Positions 46,898-57,165 of a DNA stretch of 64,000 nt are shown here, piece after piece (the first letter of the stretch is position 1; each line of letters begins with the position of its first letter). This stretch comes from Serripes groenlandicus (lineage: Eukaryota; Mollusca; Bivalvia; Cardiida; Cardiidae). Below the pieces are notes generated by a model. That model worked only from the letters and a program-made list of their open reading frames with translations, made no database searches and was not told the DNA's origin. Both the position numbers and the translations under genes were made by a program. Where the stretch lies: assembly GCA_031761405.1 (NCBI GenBank), contig JASEVX010000017.1:7799668-7863667 (forward strand). The letters run 5' to 3'.

Positions 46898-46939
46898 GGA
46901 AGATATCCACAATAAACTGTAACACACGACTTTGAAAAG

Positions 46940-48082
46940 ATGAGTACAATTTTCTGTACAACGTGTGATCGGACGTTCTGTAGTAGATACAATCTAATGA
47001 GACATGAGAGAAACAAACACTTTGAAGAACCATCTTCACATACAGACCAAAGATACTGGAATATATCACCAGGAGTACAACAATATGAGGGAGCGCCCGG
47101 AGCGCATTTGGGAGCTCCCGGAGCGCATTTGGGAGCGCCCGGAGCGCATTTGGGAGCTCCCGGAGCGCATTTGGGAGCTCCCGGAGCGCATTTGGGAGCG
47201 CCCGGAGCGCATTTGGGAGCTCCCGGAGCGCATTTGGGAGCGCCCGGAGCGCATTTGGGAGCGCCCGGAGCGCATTTGGGAGCTCCCGGAGCGCATTTGG
47301 GAGCTCCCGGAGCGCATTTGGGAGCGCCCGGAGCGCATTTGGGAGCTCCCGGAGCGCATTTGGGAGCGCCCGGAGCGCCCGTATTTAAGTTTAAACATCC
47401 GTGTACACTCGTTTTGTCTGGACCGAGTGGAAGTGGTAAATCGGTATTGACTAAGATGATATTGTGCCAAGATACAATCAAACCACCACCTCAGAGGATC
47501 ATCTGGTGTTATAGTCAAAATCAACCATTATACGACGAAATCAAGACAGAATTGTCTAACGTTGAATTTGTGAGGGGGATTCCAGACTGTCTTGAACAAT
47601 ATATGTATCTAGACGTAAACGTGCGGAACTGCATCATATTAGATGATTTGATGGGAGAGGCGAAGAAGGATGAAAGAGTGGCTAATCTTTTTACTAAAGG
47701 ATCTCATCATAGAAACTTGACGGTCATTTTCTTGACACAGAACGTTTTTCCTCAAGGAAAAGCGTGCCGAGATATCAGCCTTAATACAAAATATTTAATT
47801 GTGTTTAACAACCCAGTTGATAGACATCAAATTTCTGTACTGGCACGACGGATCTACCCTACCAGTAGTCACAGTTTCATGAATGTATATCGAAACGCCA
47901 CAGAAAAGCCATATGGACATCTCGTTATTGATCTTCAAGCCTCTACACCCGAATACATGCGACTTAGACCAAACATTTTTGAACAGAATGTATCAGTAGC
48001 TGAACACAAGTATATAAGTGATACTCACGTCACTATTCTCAAATCTGATTGGTCAAGATCATTTTTCAGTAGGCTTGGTTGA
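46940..48082 (+). CDS. Polinton-type packaging ATPase with C2H2 finger (right copy)
   Basis: The predicted protein is identical to that of the left copy and runs away from the palindrome centre. One base difference in the heptad array (GCT against GCG for Ala) is silent. Identity of the two proteins with some silent and non-coding differences nearby is consistent with a young duplication or ongoing conversion between arms. The stop is followed by the arm's first repeat unit. A TATA-like TATAAGG lies 49 bp upstream of the start codon. Confidence 0.88.
   Translation: MSTIFCTTCDRTFCSRYNLMRHERNKHFEEPSSHTDQRYWNISPGVQQYEGAPGAHLGAPGAHLGAPGAHLGAPGAHLGAPGAHLGAPGAHLGAPGAHLGAPGAHLGAPGAHLGAPGAHLGAPGAHLGAPGAHLGAPGAHLGAPGAPVFKFKHPCTLVLSGPSGSGKSVLTKMILCQDTIKPPPQRIIWCYSQNQPLYDEIKTELSNVEFVRGIPDCLEQYMYLDVNVRNCIILDDLMGEAKKDERVANLFTKGSHHRNLTVIFLTQNVFPQGKACRDISLNTKYLIVFNNPVDRHQISVLARRIYPTSSHSFMNVYRNATEKPYGHLVIDLQASTPEYMRLRPNIFEQNVSVAEHKYISDTHVTILKSDWSRSFFSRLG
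47086..47384 (+). repeat. 21-bp coding repeat, 13 units (right)
   Basis: Mirror of 46322-46620 with the same unit count. The equal number argues that the arms were copied from one template after the array had reached 13 units. Confidence 0.92.
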
Positions 48083-50848
48083 CACAGGTGTTCCCCAGAC
48101 ACTGTGGCGCCATTTGGTTTAAATCAGTCTATTCATCCATTGTCCACGTTTTCTTTGACATTTCAATGCCCTATTGTTCGTACACCTGGTCTGATGAAAT
48201 ATCCGATAGTGATGGTGAAATAACGAGTCTAAAAATAGCTCGGGGTAAGCGAGCATTACAATGACGTTTAAAACTCTGTCAATATTCGGGTCAACAACTA
48301 TCAATAACCATATTTCTAAATAAAAAAAAATTTAAAAAAATAAAAAAAACAATCAGAAAACTGACCATTTTAAGAACAAATGACGTCACTTTCGGTTTGA
48401 TCATTTCAATCGATAGAAAATCCAAAATCATTTTCAACGAGTCCAAACACGACTACATTCGGACAAGAAATAAAGGAGATATCGGCATTTACGCATTAAG
48501 AAGCCTTTTGACGCACTTTTAAGCAATAATTTAAAACGACGATAACTAGAGAACTATTAGTCCTAGGATCATAATTTTTTCATATATGAAAAGGGCTCAA
48601 CGAAATCTTTCCAACGGTATATCAAACTTGAGGATCGGGGCAAGTTCATTTTGGGGGTTTAAAAATCTCTCATATTACATAACTCGAAAACGGCTGAATA
48701 TTTTCTCTACAACCCCGGGTTTAAATTTAAGGTTTTGGTGTCCTTTATCATTTGATAACTTAAAACAAAAAAGTTAAAGCGTAAATAGTGAAATGAATTA
48801 GTAAAAACCAATTTGACAATTTTAATGGGCTTCTTTTCCCAATATATTTGAAATATGATCAAATTGGTACAGTTACATATAACTTCACTGACATTTTCCA
48901 AGTGCTTGTATAGTCATAATAATAGTTTTCATCATGAAGGATAAACTTTTGAACAGCAGTGTAAAGGGTTATTCTCAGGCAAGTGTTAACGTGCAGGTGT
49001 TCTACAGACACTGTGGCGCCGTTTGGTTTAAAGTAGTCTATTCATCCATTGTCCACGTTTTCTTTGGCATTTCAATGCTATATTGTTCTCACACCTGGTC
49101 TGATGAAATATCCGATAGCGATGGTGAAATATCGAATTTAAAAATAGATTGGGACATGCGCATCGGTCATTTGAACTCTGGACGTTCTAGAGGTAAGACG
49201 TTAAATTTATTGCCATACATGTTTGACTGCGTGCTTCGACTCGACTATATTATATACAAAAGGGATATATCGTGTTTAGCATTTCAAAAGGTCTTTGTCC
49301 GTACTTACGTCACCAAATGAACACAATCTGGTGACTCTGATAATGGGTTAATGCTAACACACCTGGGAGCAATATGATGAGGGTTATGAGTTCGAAACTC
49401 TGTCAATATTCAGGTTTTGCCCACAGTTATCAATATATGAGTGCCTTCTATACGTTACGATGTATCTAAAAAACTTATCAAATTAATTAATAACGTCACT
49501 TCCGGTTTGACCACTTCAATTGATAGAGTTTACGGAGCCCTTTTTAATGAATCCAAACACGTCTACAATCGGTCAAGAAATAAAGAAGATATCATCATTT
49601 TAAGATGTGTGGGTCAAATTGGCTTATCAGTCACGCTTTGAAATAAAAAATTAAACTGAGATAACTAGAGAATGAATAGTCCTAGGACCATCATTTTTTC
49701 AGATTTGAAAAGAGCGCGACGACATCTTTCGAATGATATATCTTTATTTTTTGGGTTTAAATTTTGTTCATATTATATAACTCGAAAACGGCTGAAATTT
49801 TTATCAATATTCAGGTTTTGAAAATGACAACAGCTATTAATATATAAGTGCAGTCCAACGTTACGAATTCCAAAAAAAAAAAAAATCAAATTAATTAATA
49901 TTGAAAATATGATCATTTTAAGAAAAAATTACGTCACTTCCGGTTAGATCATCTCAATCGTTAGAAAATCCGAAATTCTTTTCAACGAGTCCAAACACGA
50001 CTACATTCGGACAAGAAATAAAGGAGATATCGGCATTTACGCATTAAGAAGCCTTTTGACGCACTTTTAAGAAATAATTTAAAACGACGATAACTAGAGA
50101 ACTATTAGTCCTAGGATCATAATTTTTTCATATATGAAAAGGACTCAACGAAATCTTTCCAACGGTATATGAAACTTGAGGATCGGGGCAAGTTCATTTT
50201 GGGGATTTAAAAATCTCTCATATTACATAACTCGAAAACGGTAAACAATTATTGCGACAAACTTTGGTTTAAATGAAAGCTTTTTGGTTCTTCTATTATT
50301 TAGTAGCATAAAGAGAAAAAAGCGTAAATAGTGATACAAATTAGCAAAAACCGATTTGACAACTTTAATTGGCTTCTTTTCTCAATATATTTGAAATATG
50401 ATCAAATTGGTAAAGTCGTGTATAACTTCACTCAAGTTCTTGTATAGGCATAATAATAACTTTCATCATATGGGGTAATCTTTTGAAACCGCACTGTAAA
50501 GTGTTATTCTCAGACAAGTGTTAACGCGTTCGTTGCAGGTGTTCAGACGCAGAGAGTATGGCGCCTTTAAATGAGATTAACTTTGTCATGTCAATGCTCT
50601 ATTGTTGGTACACCTGGTCTGATGAAATATTCGATAGTGGTTGTGAAATATCGAAACTAAAAATAGATCGGGACCTCTGTCATTTGAACTCTGGACGCTC
50701 TAGAGGTAAGACGTTACATTTATTGCCATACATGTTTGACTATGTGCCGACTATACTAAAGGGATATATCGTGTCGTATGGATGTTTCAGTTTCCCGAAA
50801 CAATGTAGCAAAGGGTAGGTCGAATTTCTCCGCCAGCTCCAACACTTT

Positions 50849-51431
50849 CTAAATATAGACCCATGATGTCATTCTAAATATAGAACTATTAGAAATATCT
50901 ATTTATAGTAAATGACGTATAATCTATTTATAGAACATGACACATAATCTATTTATAAAAATATGGTGAAATACCGAGTCTAAAAATAGATCGGGACCCC
51001 TGTCATTTGAACTCTGGACGTTCTCGAGGTAAGACGTTACATTTATTGCTTTACCATACATGTTTGACTGCGTGCTTCGGCTCGACTATACGACATATTA
51101 AAGGGATATATCGTGTCGTATGGATGTCTCGTGTCAGGTTTCCCGAAACAATGTAGCAAAGGTTAGGTCGAATTTCCCCGCCATTATTTTCGAGGGTTCC
51201 AACAACATACCCGCTAGAATCTATTGGTAGAAGGCTAGAGACAAATCGTTGGTGGTCTCGCCCGAAGGGTGCTACCGAAACACTTGCTCCATTGTTAAAG
51301 CTTTCTAAATATAGACCCATGATGTCATTCTAAATATAGAACTAAAATGGACATGCGCAGTCATTGTATAACTACAAAATGGCGTCCTTACTCGTGTCAA
51401 TCCTTATATGCAAATGAGATACTATAAATAG
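50849..51431. promoter_or_regulatory. Cluster of CTAWWWWTAG decamers (right arm)
   Basis: Decamers fitting YTAWWWWTAR begin at 50849, 50874, 50899, 50924, 50949, 50980, 51305, 51330 and 51422, with further ones at 48229, 49138 and 50657. Five of the first six are exactly 25 bp apart in start position. The pattern is the MEF2-type consensus and also contains TATA-like cores. The left arm has the same set in mirror positions. Several copies arose by repeat duplication. Function is inference. Confidence 0.6.
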
Positions 51432-51501
51432 TAACTAGGTCAACACAATGGCCGCCGATTACGTCATCTTTGTTTGCACCCAAACCGGCGCCTATACTAC
51501 T

Positions 51502-51507
51502 AAGCTC
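51502..51507. repeat. Right 6-bp target duplication (aagctc)
   Basis: Identical to 42199-42204. Sequence beyond it ('tttagacaatt') differs from the sequence beyond the left copy. Confidence 0.85.
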
Positions 51508-52557
51508 TTTAGACAATTTTGTTTGCCCTTCATAATCAGCATTTTTCATTTATTAACAAAGAATTGTATATAATCAAAGCAGAAAAGCAAATATTAGGAC
51601 AGTGACGCAATTATTTCCATGGGAAATTCTATTATCCTATACCATCCGAACCTAAGTTTTTCAGCTCGAGTCCTGTCAGTTACATGCAATCGCGCTTCAT
51701 ATATCGTCGAGAAAAAAACGAAAAAAAACACAACAACCGAGTGTCAAAGTTAGACTGATGAAGCATTCATGAATGATTAAGTTGCTTAAAAACATGTATA
51801 ATGTTCCAATACCTAATGGCAGACTGTCCACATAGCCGCCTGTCCAATCCAGGCAACCAGTCCAGGCAAAACTAATGAACAATACTTGGTTTAAACCTTC
51901 CCACTTTTCATGTATCAAGAGCGCTTTAAATGGAGATACACCAGCGATGTGTCGAATTCATTGTTAATGTCTCGCCTGAAGTCGCGGAAATGTATACCCG
52001 TTTTGCTAAGCCTCTACCGATCCCTATACATGCGATAGCGTGATATCATGGGACGTAACCAATCGAGTTCAACAACGAACCTGTTAACAACGACTAACAA
52101 CGATTGTTTAGCACATTAATCGCGCGATAATTCGTAAATTTAACAAACCAATTCAAAATAATTCTTAATTTTCAAAATGGTCGAAGTGTTTGAAATGCAT
52201 AAAATTGCAAATTTTAAAAAGACAATATCAACATATATAATTGAAAGGTTATGCATGAATGTGGTAAACTATTGTGTTGGCATTCGTTTCTTCGGCTGAG
52301 TAAGACGAACTTGTCCTACACACTATTTTCCCATACATATACACTAACTTATATAACTGGTAATGCTGAATGATATTACTCCCTTTAATCGATATTTGAA
52401 AGAGGAAGTATTAAATGTTGGACCCTTTCCCTCGCATATTAGTAACTTAATCATTGCACAGTTTAAATTTCGTCGTACAAAAAAACCATCTATAGTGTGA
52501 ACTTCATTCGGAGGTCCACTTATACTTCCGCTTAGATTCACTTTCAATACTTTAGAT
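51508..52557. other. No gene seen
   Basis: AT-rich sequence. 52375-52500 resembles the flank phrase 'gaaagaggaagtatt' with 'tttcgtcgtacaaaaaa' found near 10680 and 29890. Nothing else is supported. Confidence 0.5.
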
Positions 52558-52640
52558 ATCGGCTCGGTGGTGTAGTGCTTAGAGCGTCAAGCTCGAAAGC
52601 AGGAGATCAGGAAGCAATCCCATGTCAGATTAAACCAACT
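52558..52640 (+). mobile_element. tRNA-like SINE head
   Basis: 'cggctcggtggtgtagtgct' is A-box-like and 'gatcaggaagcaatccc' is a weak B box. 'acgctcgtctgc' and a CG-rich repeat piece follow. Confidence 0.45.
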
Positions 52641-53040
52641 TCTTTAACAAGAGCGCGCAAGCGATCGCCAACGCTCGTCTGCTTTTTTCTAAGTCGAAAT
52701 GGGGGCATTTCTGATTATTTATTGAAGCCAGAGTTATGTATCTTGTTATAGACATGCATATTGCTCCTAGGAACAAGTGCACTAAGTTTCATTTCTAGAA
52801 TGCTGAACGGTTTATTTGAGTTATGAGGTAAGGTTAAAGTTTTGTGACGACGAAGGCGACGCAGACGATGCAGACGACAACGACAAGAGTATACTAATAC
52901 CCAAACTTTTTTTCCTCAGAAAACAGACGAGCTTAAATTGATAGTAATTGTTTCCCTTGTTTGCGGGGATACCATAGCGACCAATGTGCACGTGTCAGTT
53001 TGTTTGCCCGGTGATGAACGCCGCTTTCAAAAGCACTAGT
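52641..53040. repeat. Interspersed repeat piece, no gene
   Basis: 'gaagccagagttatgtatct', 'caagtgcactaagtttcatt' and 'gacgacgaaggcgacgcaga' have the look of a widespread non-coding repeat. No second full copy occurs in this window, so the call rests on composition. Confidence 0.35.
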
Positions 53041-54030
53041 TAAACAATTTAAAGTGATTTTTTCCTAAATATTTCAAATACGTCTGCCGCAGATTTTTTT
53101 TTTTGTGTGTGGGAAAGGGATAAACTTTTCGGTCCGATGTATGTAATAATCTTGGTAAGAAATTTAGGCGAAGCTATATAATCATATATATATTAACATG
53201 AAGTTTGACCTAGATATTTTTACCAATGTAATTAAAGGGTTTACACTTTTAGAGAACGCAACTAGTATATCATGAACTTAAATAGATTTTTACCTTGTTT
53301 TGTTTCTTTACGATCTAGAAAATCCGGGTTTCATTCTATCAAACATAATATATCAGATTTATCTTGACATTGAATCATCTTTTCAAGTATGGCGTTAATA
53401 TAGATCTGATATATATATATTGAATTTGTATTTTCAAGAAATGTACTACCGGTCGTTAGTTTCGATATATAATGTCTATTTTCGGCACTTATTTCATTCG
53501 AAACTGTGACGTCACTGTTCTCTTCTTTTATTTACAAACAAATAAGACGTTTGTTTGTGGGAAAGGTACACTTGTGAAGATTTATGAAACTAGGACTCAT
53601 GACGTCATATTTCGGACCATCGAACTTGAAAGATAGGTAAACGGTGATTTCGTGAATTTCCGGAAGTAATCTCGAATCTATTTTTAGAAAAAGGTTATTA
53701 CAATATGGATTATAAGAATTGATATGCATGAGCTTACCTATACATTCAATTCGATAATGGTGGCATAATAAAAAGCGTTATCTCTAGTTTATAAACAGTT
53801 ATGCAATTGAAGTCATTATAACATTCATATAATACACCCAACAATCACTAAAAGTTCGTCAGGATGAAATTTTAATGTTTTGAACAGTTTTTGTTAAGGG
53901 TCACATAAGAAACAATTCCACCAAATCATTTTAATTATTTTGGAAATAGACAAGCAGATGCATAGGAAAAGAATTTTAAAGTTTGGGCATTTCTCCCAAT
54001 TTCTTGTGAAACCAAGTTTCTTCATAGAAC

Positions 54031-54256
54031 TTAACCCTTTTCACATACAAACGCTTTCTGACGCCTTTACATCAGACTATTTTTAAAAACATTGTGATAA
54101 GGGAAGAAATTGCTCATGATGAGCTATTTCTCCGTTTGCCACAATGTTTTCAACTGTATTCACTGATTAAACTTTCATTGACAGAGGTTATTAACATTTT
54201 CCCCATGTATTTACGAAGTCGTCTGTAGCAGATTTGTCATATGTTGAAAAGGGTTA
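54031..54256. mobile_element. MITE copy with clear terminal repeats
   Basis: The ends 'ttaacccttttcacata' and 'tatgttgaaaagggttaa' are inverted. The centre 'agaaattgctcatgatgagc' folds back, and 'ttgccacaatgttttcaact' and 'agtcgtctgtagcagatttg' follow in family order. This copy defines the termini of the family best. Confidence 0.75.
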
Positions 54257-54926
54257 AATTGTTGATTTTTTTTGAAAGAAGACTACAAAAGAAATATTTC
54301 TATGGAGCTTAGGATGAAATTGATGCAGAGGTTTAGGAACAAAATTTTCTTGGAATTAGACAAGCAGATTTAGAGGAGAAGACCTTTACAGTTTGGGCAT
54401 TTCCATCCCTTTCTGATGCCGCAGCAACCAAAGTTCTTCGTATCATTTACATGTTATAACACATTTGAAAGAAGACCAACAAATTAAAATTTACGTGACG
54501 TTTGGTTGAATTTGATCCAGTGAGTTAGGAGAAGATGATGTATGAAACTAATTGAATCAGTTCAAGTGATCTCCAAAAACATCACACGCCATGTTGCATA
54601 TGAAAACAACGTAAGAATAGAGCCTAATTTAGCCTAAAAGTTGTAAAGTTCAAAGTAACAACATATAGCCCGATGCTTGATCACACCGCGCAACAACCCA
54701 GACAAAAAATACTCAAAGCTTTAAAAGTGGTCGTTATCCTTATCTTATTTTATTATGATAAAGTGGACATTTCACGCCCTGATTGACCCCCAAAGCTAAT
54801 TTTGATGTTTTGAAAATGCAAACAAAATCGTCATTTATCGATAGATAATTTCGAGAACAGTAGTCAAAATAATGTATCCGCTTGTCCAAGGTCATTTCAT
54901 TTTCACAATACTCCTGTAAATGGTTT

Positions 54927-55130
54927 AATCCTGTCTTTCTTACCAACTCTGTAGTAGATGGCTTTTGAAAACAGTTGTGGCAAAGGGGAAAATTACTCAT
55001 AATGAGCAATTTCTCCTTTTGCCACAATAATTTTAACTGTTATTTATTAGATGTTCTTTTATTTATAGAGTTTATGACTTAATGTTTTTAAAACCGTCTG
55101 CTACAGATTTGTTGTTTGTTGGCAATGGTT
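54927..55130. mobile_element. MITE copy with long central hairpin
   Basis: 'gtggcaaaggggaaaattac' and 'tttctccttttgccac' pair around 'tcataatgagca'. The right part 'aaaccgtctgctacagattt' follows. Counterpart of 15015-15223. Confidence 0.7.
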
Positions 55131-55384
55131 GGCGTCCTCCTGCGCGATATGTAGGTTTATTGTTCGTCACAAAGATAATTGAAGTGGTTATAGTAGATAC
55201 TAATAGAGCTTTTATTAACATGTTGATCATGATCATATCTTTATGCAGTTATTTCTTTCGGAAAGACGATTGTCAATTTCATTCGACCCTTTCTTTTCAT
55301 CAGATATAAAAAGATAATGTTACATCTCGGTTCTGGTATCACATGCACATGCGTGAAACAAACAAGTTGGACTACACTTAAGGT

Positions 55385-55850
55385 CCCGTAAACAGATATT
55401 GAGTCTATATGGCAAGTTAGCCAGTAATCGTGGAAGAACTCTGCGTATACTACTGTTGTGAGAAAACCAAGAAACACAAGTTAGGTGACCTCGCTGTCGT
55501 AATATTTCTGAAATACCGTTAGAATCCGCATTAAACTCCAATCAATTAAATCGTTAACACTGTGCAACACTAGCAGATCTGACAAACTTGTAATACGTGG
55601 CAACGGAACAATTTAAATAAAAATCATTCATCCTTTATTAGGCACTGTGAATAAAACAAAATATGAAACTTTTGAATTCAAAATAATTGATCATATTGAT
55701 TAAAATAATTTAGAGCAATAAAATAATTGATCATATTGATTTAAATAATTTAGAGCAATAAAATAATAGAATACATTTAATTGGAATGACAATATAAATT
55801 AGATTTAAAGACTTGATTAGAAATGAGCAATGAAACAGAAACGATATGTC
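55385..55850 (+). mobile_element. SINE body plus downstream unit, first of two
   Basis: 'gagtctatatggcaagttag' and 'accgttagaatccgcattaa' plus 'actccaatcaatta' are SINE. The following 'gcaacactagcagatctgac' to 'aggcactgtgaat' recurs at 56951-57060. SINE and unit were duplicated together. 'ataaaataattgatcatatt' is also tandemly doubled here (about 55684-55765). Confidence 0.65.
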
Positions 55851-55859
55851 AAACAAGAG

Positions 55860-56710
55860 GGCCATGATGGCATTGGATGACTCACCTGATTTATTTTTCA
55901 TTTTAACCATAAACGGCAAAACAGCCCGGCCTCCTAACCGCCATTTTTTTTTACCAATAACCAAGGCTGGAAGGAATCTCAAAGAGGGTCATCCAATGAA
56001 CATTGCTACAAAATTATTCAAAAATCTGCCAGACACTTTGGGAGGAGAAGATTGTTCAAGCTTTCACTATAGCCATATAAGGCAATCAACATGGCTTGAA
56101 GGAATCTAAAAGAGGGTCACCCAAGAAACATTTCTACACAATTATTTAAAAATCAGACACTTTCGGAAGATTTTTTTTTTAAGTTTTGAATATATGCATA
56201 TAATGAAAAATAGGCCCTCTGGTGGCCATGTCTTTTGATCAATCAGAATGGCTTGAAGGAATCTGATAGAGGGTCAGCCAAGGTACATTTCTGCAAAATG
56301 TCTAAAAATCGGCCAGACACTTTCGGAGGAGAAGATTTATAAAGTTTCAACTATAACCATATAAGGCAAAACAGCCCCGCCCTCTGGCGGGACTGGCGGC
56401 CATGGTTTTTGTATTAATCAACATGGTTTAAAGGAATCCGATAGATGGAACATTACTATAAAATCATTATTTGAAAATCAGCCAAACAGTTGGAGTTTAA
56501 GAATTTTAGAGTTTTGTTCGTTTCGTTACCGTGGAAACCTGAATTTTGCATAGATCCTAAAACATTGAAGGAATTCTGGTGAGGTTATTGAGAGGATGCT
56601 TTCTGTGAAGTTTCATCCTAATTGACCTACTGTTTACAGAGAAGAAGATGACGACGGAAGACGAAAGGCGGCCGACGGACAAAAGACGGACTTCGTGCTC
56701 AGGTGAGCTA
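55860..56710. repeat. ~180-bp interspersed repeat array
   Basis: At least four units share 'aaggaatct.a.agagggtca', 'cagacactttcggaggagaa' and 'aaccatataaggcaaaacag'. The array closes with 'gatgacgacggaagacgaaa' and 'cttcgtgctcaggtgagct', as does the copy near 21950-22020. Confidence 0.65.
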
Positions 56711-56754
56711 AAAAACAAGGCCATTCATTATTTCCAATAACTTGGAAAAATAAT

Positions 56755-57165
56755 TGTGACAAGCGTCATTTGTCTTTCACCAATGTACTATATAGTCTAT
56801 ATGGCAAGGTAGACATTTATCTAGAAATTGAAGTGTGTGTAGTACTGGTGTGAGAAAGCCAGGAAACACAAGTTAGGTATACTCGCTGTGGTAATATTTC
56901 TGAAATACCGTTAGAATCCGTTAGAATCCGCATTAAACTCCAATCAATTTATTAATTAACAATTTGCAACACTAGCAGATCTGACAAACTTGTAAAACGT
57001 GGCAATGAAACAATTTGAAAAAAATATTAATCGTATATAAGGCACTGTGAATAGAACAGAATATTAAACTGTTGAATTCTAAATAATGGAACTTTTGATA
57101 TACAAATTTAGAATAATAAAAGAAAAGAATATAACTTATTGGAATGACACATTCAAAATTCAAAT
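56755..57165 (+). mobile_element. SINE body plus downstream unit, second of two
   Basis: 'gacaagcgtcatttgtcttt' to 'ggtgtgagaaagccaggaaa' is SINE body, 'attaaactccaatcaattta' its tail, and the same downstream unit follows as at 55550. 'cgttagaatc' is doubled here. Confidence 0.65.

Larger units (their letters stand above)
42205..51501. mobile_element. Palindromic Polinton/Maverick-type element
   Basis: The 9297-bp unit is its own reverse complement with few mismatches; matching points sum to 93706. Termini read AGTAGTATAGGCGCCGG inward from both ends. Flanks differ from each other outside the 6-bp duplication, so the palindrome is a bounded insertion. Polintons normally span 15-20 kb with inverted repeats of hundreds of bases, AG-type ends, 6-bp duplications and genes for polymerase B, integrase, protease, ATPase and capsid proteins (family knowledge). 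Here only the ATPase is present, once per arm. The element must depend on proteins supplied elsewhere. It interrupts the duplicated flank between 41.6 and 53 kb. Confidence 0.88.
46855..51501 (+). repeat. Right arm of the palindrome
   Basis: Mirror of the left arm. Units begin at about 48084, 48993 and 50533 with 'ggtgttc.....cactgtggcgcc'-type sequence and share 'cacctggtctgatgaaatat'. Each later includes 'ctctggacgttctagaggta' with 'agacgtta'. The middle unit also carries an internal repeat (49388-49800 and 49800-50240) with 'acgtcacttccggtt'. The short open frames in these units follow the repeats, and I do not call them genes. Confidence 0.88.
53090..55260. other. Third partial copy of the BTB flanking block
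   Basis: 53090-53400 matches 11080-11400 ('gtttgacctagat', 'aattaaagggttta'). 53270-53720 matches 14428-14860, and 54820-55250 matches 14930-15370. The order is kept. No BTB exon lies close by, so this is a flank without its gene. No gene called. Confidence 0.6.

Noticed and set aside
42205..51501. Assembly artefact from a folded long read
   Set aside because: Such an artefact would also mirror the flanks. Here the flanks differ on the two sides, a 6-bp duplication is present, and the arms carry fixed differences.
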